NCBI RefSeq assembly: GCF_047468865.1
Contig: NZ_JBLGTV010000010.1
Span: 56,999 to 120,998 of the forward strand
DNA length: 64,000 nucleotides
Origin: Castellaniella hirudinis_A
GTDB taxonomy: Bacteria; Pseudomonadota; Gammaproteobacteria; Burkholderiales; Burkholderiaceae_B
Reading direction: 5' to 3'
Shown piece after piece: positions 59,392 to 64,000 of this stretch; position 1 is the stretch's first letter; every line of letters begins with the position of its first letter. The notes under the pieces are model-generated. The model worked only from the letters and a program-made list of their open reading frames with translations. It searched no databases and was not told where the DNA came from. Both the position numbers and the translations under genes were made by a program.

Positions 59392-61757
59392 TCATACCTC
59401 TCGAAGACAGTTTTATCGGACACCGGAGTATTCACAGACTGATACCCCGTAATGCGTTCGGACAACAAAGACATGGGATCGGTACCCAAGGCCCCCAGGC
59501 CGGTGAGTTCCAGCTGCAGAAACAATGCGGTATTGGTTTTCTCGGAGGACACGGCATAGCGCTGCAGCACGGTGCGCGCGGCCCATCCGCCCTCGCCCCG
59601 ATATTCCAGCCCCACAATGGACTGGGTATTGCGTTTTTCGGCCAGGGAATAATCGTAGCGGCCCACCCCGAACCAACGGGCCGACAGCGGCCACTGCGTG
59701 CTGAAGCTGATTTGTTCGTGCGACTGCAGCGCGGCATCGGGCGGCAGGATGCGATAGGGGTCGGTGTACAGGTTGGGATCGCGCTCGTAGCGATAGGCCA
59801 GGGCCATGGTGGCCAGGCGCTTGGGCGCCCAGCGCATCCCGGCGCTGATCCGGTTGCGCTTGCTGGTCTCATGGTCGAACTGGCCATCGAAATACACGGA
59901 AAACTTGTCCGTCAGGGCGGCATGTGCCCCCAGCAGATAATCGGACTCGGACGCCTTGCGGGCCGTCTGGCTGGGCAGGGTGACCTTCTGGTCGTCGAAA
60001 TAAAACCGCTGGGCCACGGACAGGGACACGCGCTCGAAGCCGGTATCGGCATCCAGCCAGCGCGTCGTCAAGCCCGCGGTCAGCTGGTTGGCATTGGCGA
60101 TGCGGTCCCAGCCGCCGCTGAAGATGTTTTCATCGAAGGCCTGCTGGTAGCTGAACGTGGCCATGCCCGTGTCGAACACCGGCAGGCCGGACTGATCCCG
60201 GTAGGGCACATACAGGTAGTACAGGCGGGGTTCCAGCGTCTGGATCGCCGCGTTGCCGAACAGCGAGGCCTGGCGCTCGAAGGTCAGCCCCGCATCCAAC
60301 GAGGAAATGGGCAGGACGCGCGACTGGCTGTCGGGCTGGCCCAGGAGTTCGGGCGGCAGGCCCTGGATGCTGTCGTAGAACCAATCCGTCTGGTATTGGC
60401 TGAGGTGCAGGCCGACCTTCGGCGTGATGTAGGCCCCCGGCCAGACGAAGGGCCGCGCCACCGACGTGTAGGAGGTCATGCGCAGGCCATTGGGCATCAA
60501 TCGGCGGTTGGCCTCGGCGGGAAAGGCGTCCCCCTGGTAGATGGGGGCCATGAAACGGGTGGCGGTGTTGTCGGACACCACGTCGAAGCCGTTCCAGTTG
60601 TAGTGCTGCGCCCGGACGTGGAGCTCGGGCAGCTTGTTGTAGGGTGGGGCGAGAAACGTGCCGGTGGCATCCTGCAGCGTCTGGTAGGTATAGAACTGCA
60701 GCGATGCGCTCAGGTGGGGGCCGCCGGACCAGGTCAGCAGCGCCTGGCTGGGCATGTAGGTAATGGCCGCGTCGGTCATGCCAAACGACGAAAAATCCCG
60801 AAAATAATTATCGTCGGACACCTTGCGCGCATCCAGGTAGGCCTGGAACCCGCCGCCCAGATTCTGGGTATGCTGCACCGAATACAGCCAGCGCTTGTCG
60901 CCGGTCTGGCGGTCGCGCATGATGTAGGCGCCGAACAGCTCGGAGTGCGAACGCTGCCCCAGGTGACGGAATTCAGCCCCCAGCAGCACCCCGCGCTTGC
61001 TCATGAAGCGGGGCGACAGGGTGGCATCGTAATTGGGCGCCAGATTGAGGTAATACGGGGTGGTCAGCTCGATCCCGGCGTTGCTGGACGTGCCATAAGT
61101 GGGCAGCAGGAAACCGCTTTTGCGATCCCGGCCCAGCGGAAAGCTGAGGTAGGGCGAATACAGGATGGGCACGCCCTTGAAGCGCAGCACCCCGTGGCGC
61201 GCCACGCCTTCGTTTTCGTCCAGGTACAAGTCCACCTGGCTGGCATCAATGTGCCAGGCGGGGTCTGGCCCGTTCCAGCCGGTGTAGCGGACGTCGTCCA
61301 GACGCATGTGCCGGCGATCGAGGAGATCGGCATATGCCGCCCGCCCCTGGCCCGCCGAGGCCCCGAGCCAGAATTCAGGGGCTTCGACGGCCCCCCGGCT
61401 GGTGCCCGTGTTGTAGCGCAGGCGGGGGCCCTTGACGATGCTGCCATCGCGCATCAGCAGACCATGACCGGCGACCTCGATGTCGCCGGTGCCCGGGAGG
61501 TAGTCGATGCGGTCGCCCTTGACCACGCCATCCAGGCGCCGCACCTGGGCATTGCCCCGCAGGCTGACGCGCCCCTGCGCATCGCGGCTGATGTCGTCGC
61601 CGATCAGGAAGGCGGGCAGATCGTCGTCCCGGGGCACGCTGTGCAGGCGCAGGCTGCCCACCATGCGCAATTCGCCCGCCGGCGCCATCGGCTGGTCGGC
61701 CAGGGCGGGCGCGGACATGAACACACTGACGAGGACGATGCGGCTGATCCAATGCAC
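59388..61757 (-). CDS. lptD: LPS-assembly outer membrane protein LptD, without cysteines
   Basis: LptD forms the beta-barrel that inserts lipopolysaccharide into the outer leaflet, with LptE as plug. The 789-residue product has a signal peptide (cut after ALA), an OstA/beta-jellyroll domain (ISRDAQGRVSLRGNAQVRRL), and the typical KGVPILYSPYLSFPLGRDRK-type segment (FKGVPILYSPYLSFPLG). A long barrel domain ends in aromatic-rich strands. No cysteine occurs anywhere in the protein, whereas E. coli LptD needs inter-domain disulfides. It is upstream of surA with ATGA overlap and divergent from amgK. Confidence 0.95.
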   Translation of the reverse strand: MHWISRIVLVSVFMSAPALADQPMAPAGELRMVGSLRLHSVPRDDDLPAFLIGDDISRDAQGRVSLRGNAQVRRLDGVVKGDRIDYLPGTGDIEVAGHGLLMRDGSIVKGPRLRYNTGTSRGAVEAPEFWLGASAGQGRAAYADLLDRRHMRLDDVRYTGWNGPDPAWHIDASQVDLYLDENEGVARHGVLRFKGVPILYSPYLSFPLGRDRKSGFLLPTYGTSSNAGIELTTPYYLNLAPNYDATLSPRFMSKRGVLLGAEFRHLGQRSHSELFGAYIMRDRQTGDKRWLYSVQHTQNLGGGFQAYLDARKVSDDNYFRDFSSFGMTDAAITYMPSQALLTWSGGPHLSASLQFYTYQTLQDATGTFLAPPYNKLPELHVRAQHYNWNGFDVVSDNTATRFMAPIYQGDAFPAEANRRLMPNGLRMTSYTSVARPFVWPGAYITPKVGLHLSQYQTDWFYDSIQGLPPELLGQPDSQSRVLPISSLDAGLTFERQASLFGNAAIQTLEPRLYYLYVPYRDQSGLPVFDTGMATFSYQQAFDENIFSGGWDRIANANQLTAGLTTRWLDADTGFERVSLSVAQRFYFDDQKVTLPSQTARKASESDYLLGAHAALTDKFSVYFDGQFDHETSKRNRISAGMRWAPKRLATMALAYRYERDPNLYTDPYRILPPDAALQSHEQISFSTQWPLSARWFGVGRYDYSLAEKRNTQSIVGLEYRGEGGWAARTVLQRYAVSSEKTNTALFLQLELTGLGALGTDPMSLLSERITGYQSVNTPVSDKTVFERYE

Positions 61758-61889
61758 GTAAACCGGGCCTTAAAAGAGAGGATGAAAGAAACCGCTGCCT
61801 CGCGCACCACAGAAGACCAGCGACCCAGTATTATAAAGAAGCCGCGCCTTGGGCGTGCGATCCGCTGATTTCATGGTGAAAACCCTCTC

Positions 61890-62939
61890 ATGACCCCCTC
61901 GATTGATTCCGACCCCCGCCTGAAGGCGCTGCATCTCTGGCTGGGCCAGCAAGACCCGGCACTGGGCCTGCGAATCGACAGCCTGGCCCCGGTTTCCGGC
62001 GATGCCAGCTTCCGGCGCTATTTCCGCCTGCAGGCCAGTCACGGCCCCGTGGTCGTCATGGACGCCCCGCCCCCGCACGAAGACTGCACGCCGTTCATCC
62101 AGGTCGCGGCGCGACTGGCCGCCGGCGGGCTGCGGGTGCCCGGCATCCTGGCTCAGGATCTGTCCCAGGGCTTCCTGCTGCTGACCGACCTGGGCCGCCA
62201 GACCTTCTACCAGGCCATCCAGGCGGGCGCCACCCAGGACGACGCCACCTGGCAGCAGCACATGCGGGGGGCCTTGCGGGCGCTGGTGCGCCTGCAGCAC
62301 TGCAACACCGACGACCTGCCCGTATACGATGCCAGCCGGCTCTTGCAAGAACTGTCCCTGTTTCCGCAATGGTATCTGCAGGCCCACCTGGGCCACACCC
62401 CGGATGCCGACGCCCAAGCCTTGCTGACCCGGATCTTCGGCCTGCTGGCCGGCCAGGCCGCGGCGCAGCCCCAGGTCTTCGTGCACCGCGACTACCATTC
62501 GCCCAACCTCATGATCGGCCCCGGCGCGCCCGACTTCACGCCCGGCATCATCGACTTCCAGGACGCCGTGCTCGGGCCCATCAGCTACGACATCGCCTCG
62601 CTGGTCATGGACGCCCGCACCCCCTGGGAAGAAAGCCAGCAGCTGGACTGGGCCATCCGCTATTGGGAATACGCCCGCACGGCCGGCCTGCCCGTCCCCA
62701 CGGACTTCAGCGAATTCCACACCCAATACGAATGGATGGGACTGCAGCGCAACCTGCGCATCCTGGGCGTCTTCGCCCGGCTGGCCCTGCGCGACGCCAA
62801 GCCCCACTACCTGGATCACATCCCCCGCGTGCGGGCCTACATCGACCAGGTGGCCGGCCGCTACCACGCATTACACCCCCTGCTGCGCCTGCTGGAACAA
62901 GCCGAAGGCACAGTCAAGCAAGACGGCTATTCCTTCTGA
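61890..62939 (+). CDS. amgK: N-acetylmuramate/N-acetylglucosamine kinase AmgK (aminoglycoside phosphotransferase family)
   Basis: AmgK phosphorylates anomeric MurNAc (and GlcNAc) at C1 in the shortcut peptidoglycan recycling route described in Pseudomonas. The 349-residue kinase-like protein has the catalytic loop VFVHRDYHSPNLMI (HxDxxxxN) and the metal-binding IIDFQDAVLGPISYDIAS. The PVSGDASFRRYFRL segment at the N-terminus replaces a P-loop. The neighbour overlapping its stop is murU, and lptD is divergent upstream, exactly the arrangement known in Pseudomonas. The pair is therefore assigned with good confidence. Confidence 0.9.
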   Translation: MTPSIDSDPRLKALHLWLGQQDPALGLRIDSLAPVSGDASFRRYFRLQASHGPVVVMDAPPPHEDCTPFIQVAARLAAGGLRVPGILAQDLSQGFLLLTDLGRQTFYQAIQAGATQDDATWQQHMRGALRALVRLQHCNTDDLPVYDASRLLQELSLFPQWYLQAHLGHTPDADAQALLTRIFGLLAGQAAAQPQVFVHRDYHSPNLMIGPGAPDFTPGIIDFQDAVLGPISYDIASLVMDARTPWEESQQLDWAIRYWEYARTAGLPVPTDFSEFHTQYEWMGLQRNLRILGVFARLALRDAKPHYLDHIPRVRAYIDQVAGRYHALHPLLRLLEQAEGTVKQDGYSF

Positions 62940-63652
62940 TGCGCGCCATGATCCTGGCCGCGGGGCGCGGCGAACGCATGCGCCCCCTGACCGACCACTG
63001 CCCCAAGCCCCTCTTGCCCGTCGGCGGCCGGCCCCTGATCGCCTGGCACCTGCAGGCCCTGGCCCGGGCCGGTTTCCAGCACATCCTGATCAACCACGCC
63101 TGGCTGGGCGAACAGATCGAAGCCGCCCTGGGCGACGGCAGCCCCTGGGGCGTGCACCTGCATTACTCCGCCGAACCCCAGGCCCTGGAGACCGCCGGCG
63201 GCATCGCGCGCGCCCTGCCCTTTTTCCAGAACCAGCCCTTTCTGGTCATCAACGGCGACATCTGGTGCGACTGGGATCCCGCCCAGGCCCGGCAATGGGC
63301 CGACCAACTGTCCCCCCGCAGCCAGGCCCACCTGCTGCTGGTCGACAACCCGCCCCAGCACCCGGCAGGGGACTTCACCCTGCACCCGGACGGCCGCGTG
63401 GCAGCCGACCTGCCCCCGCAGCCCGCGCCCCCCCCGGCACCCAGCCGCCTGACCTTCGCCGGCATCGGCCTGTACCGCCCCAGCCTGTTCGCCCGGATCG
63501 CCCCCGACCTTCCCGCCCCCCTGGCCCCCTTGCTGCGTCGCGCCATGGCCCGGCGCGCCGTCCAAGGCACCCGCCATCCAGGCCGCTGGATCGACGTCGG
63601 CACCCCCCAGCGCCTGCACGCCCTGAACCAGGCATTGGCCCATCAGCCATAA
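62939..63652 (+). CDS. murU: N-acetylmuramate alpha-1-phosphate uridylyltransferase MurU
   Basis: MurU makes UDP-MurNAc from MurNAc 1-phosphate, bypassing MurA/MurB and thus fosfomycin. The 237-residue nucleotidyltransferase has the signature ILAAGRGERMRPLTDHCPKP, PLLPVGGRPLIAWHLQAL, and the metal-site NGDIWCDW. The C-terminus reads RWIDVGTPQRL. It overlaps the amgK stop by one base (TGATG). Together with ampD this supplies the recycling route. About 250 bases downstream show no gene or clear terminator. Confidence 0.92.
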   Translation: MRAMILAAGRGERMRPLTDHCPKPLLPVGGRPLIAWHLQALARAGFQHILINHAWLGEQIEAALGDGSPWGVHLHYSAEPQALETAGGIARALPFFQNQPFLVINGDIWCDWDPAQARQWADQLSPRSQAHLLLVDNPPQHPAGDFTLHPDGRVAADLPPQPAPPPAPSRLTFAGIGLYRPSLFARIAPDLPAPLAPLLRRAMARRAVQGTRHPGRWIDVGTPQRLHALNQALAHQP

Positions 63653-63902
63653 TCCCGCCCCGCCATCCCCCGCTTGCGCACACGGCCCGCCCGGCGCCTG
63701 CTGTGTGCGACAGCTCAACGGCCTGCTGCCCGGGCGGAAACGAGGCCCACGTCCTTTTGCCTTGTCTCTTTACCCGGTCTTCGCCTTGCCATGGATCGTC
63801 GTTGCCTTGCCACGGTCCGGGCATGCCCTTTCTGTCCTCTTGCCCCCCTGGGGCCGGATGATCCCCGGAATAATGAGGCATCCACGCCCCCGGATGCCCG
63901 TC

Positions 63903-64000
63903 ATGTCCAAACGCTCGCCCTCTCACCCTTCCACTGCCGACGACCACGACAGCCCCTGGAAGCTGGCGCTGGAACTGTACTTCCCGCAGGCCCTGGCCCT
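63903..64000 (+). CDS. Start of a cytosolic/Rpn-type protein (truncated by the window edge)
   Basis: The 32 visible residues begin MSKRSPSHPSTADDHDSPWK and continue LALELYFPQALAL to the window end. The phrase D-x-PWK-x-ALELYFP-x-x-LAL is typical of a family of hypothetical cytosolic proteins related to the Rpn/YhgA-like (PD-(D/E)XK) recombination-promoting nucleases. They are often present in many copies and associated with mobile DNA. The identification rests on this short stretch only. Confidence 0.5.
   Translation, partial: MSKRSPSHPSTADDHDSPWKLALELYFPQALA

Overview
The window is a GC-rich, densely packed stretch of bacterial chromosome. Gene content and order point to a betaproteobacterium of the order Burkholderiales, most likely an Alcaligenaceae-type organism related to Bordetella, Achromobacter or Castellaniella. 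The supporting neighbourhoods are ispE / tRNA-Gln / prs / rplY / pth, then rsmA / surA / lptD / amgK / murU, and the presence of coq7, a glutathione-dependent formaldehyde pathway and a twin-arginine-exported iron-binding protein. Species cannot be fixed from the sequence alone.

Layout. 1-8.6 kb: a tail of an unidentified gene, tRNA-Gly, trmB, pip, thiS, an 81-bp tandem repeat array, bacterioferritin, ffh, a cytochrome c assembly-like membrane protein, ampD, and the formaldehyde detoxification pair fghA-adhC. 8.7-17.3 kb: htpG behind a heat-shock-type promoter, a chemoreceptor, a Fur-box-preceded iron ABC transporter operon and a TRIC-family channel. 17.4-19.5 kb: a small accessory islet with an acetyltransferase, a tiny membrane protein, a HigBA-like toxin-antitoxin pair and a decayed piece of a group II intron reverse transcriptase. 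19.5-29.4 kb: housekeeping genes (ychF, a CPBP protease, pth, rplY, prs, tRNA-Gln, ispE, lolB, a TPR protein, mutM, ridA). 29.4-29.9 kb: a second tandem array (88-89 bp) closed by a 26-bp perfect inverted repeat. 29.9-32.9 kb: a D-2-hydroxyacid dehydrogenase and a phosphohexomutase.

33-42.8 kb is the most distinctive block: a minus-strand surface-glycan operon. Its order of transcription is a strong promoter, a leader with an intrinsic terminator (possible attenuator), a WecA-like initiating sugar-phosphate transferase, a WbpO/TviB-like dehydrogenase, a WbpP/TviC-like epimerase, a MurJ/MviN-like flippase, one glycosyltransferase, and a 1201-residue protein made of three complete glycosyltransferase units in tandem. 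The pieces suffice to make UDP-N-acetylgalactosaminuronic acid, prime a lipid carrier, add several sugars and flip the product. No polymerase, chain-length regulator or ligase is present in the window.

42.9-48 kb: coq7 and a compact cbb3-like oxidase operon whose subunit I carries a CcoS-like N-terminus and whose third subunit has one heme site, followed by a SCO-like copper protein and a membrane protein. 48-64 kb: OsmC, thyA, a CitE-like lyase, an enoyl-CoA hydratase, glyQS-gmhB-plsC-metallopeptidase as an overlapping run, gloA, then the outer-membrane biogenesis and peptidoglycan-recycling genes rsmA-surA-lptD and amgK-murU. The window ends inside a gene of the cytosolic or recombination-nuclease-like type.
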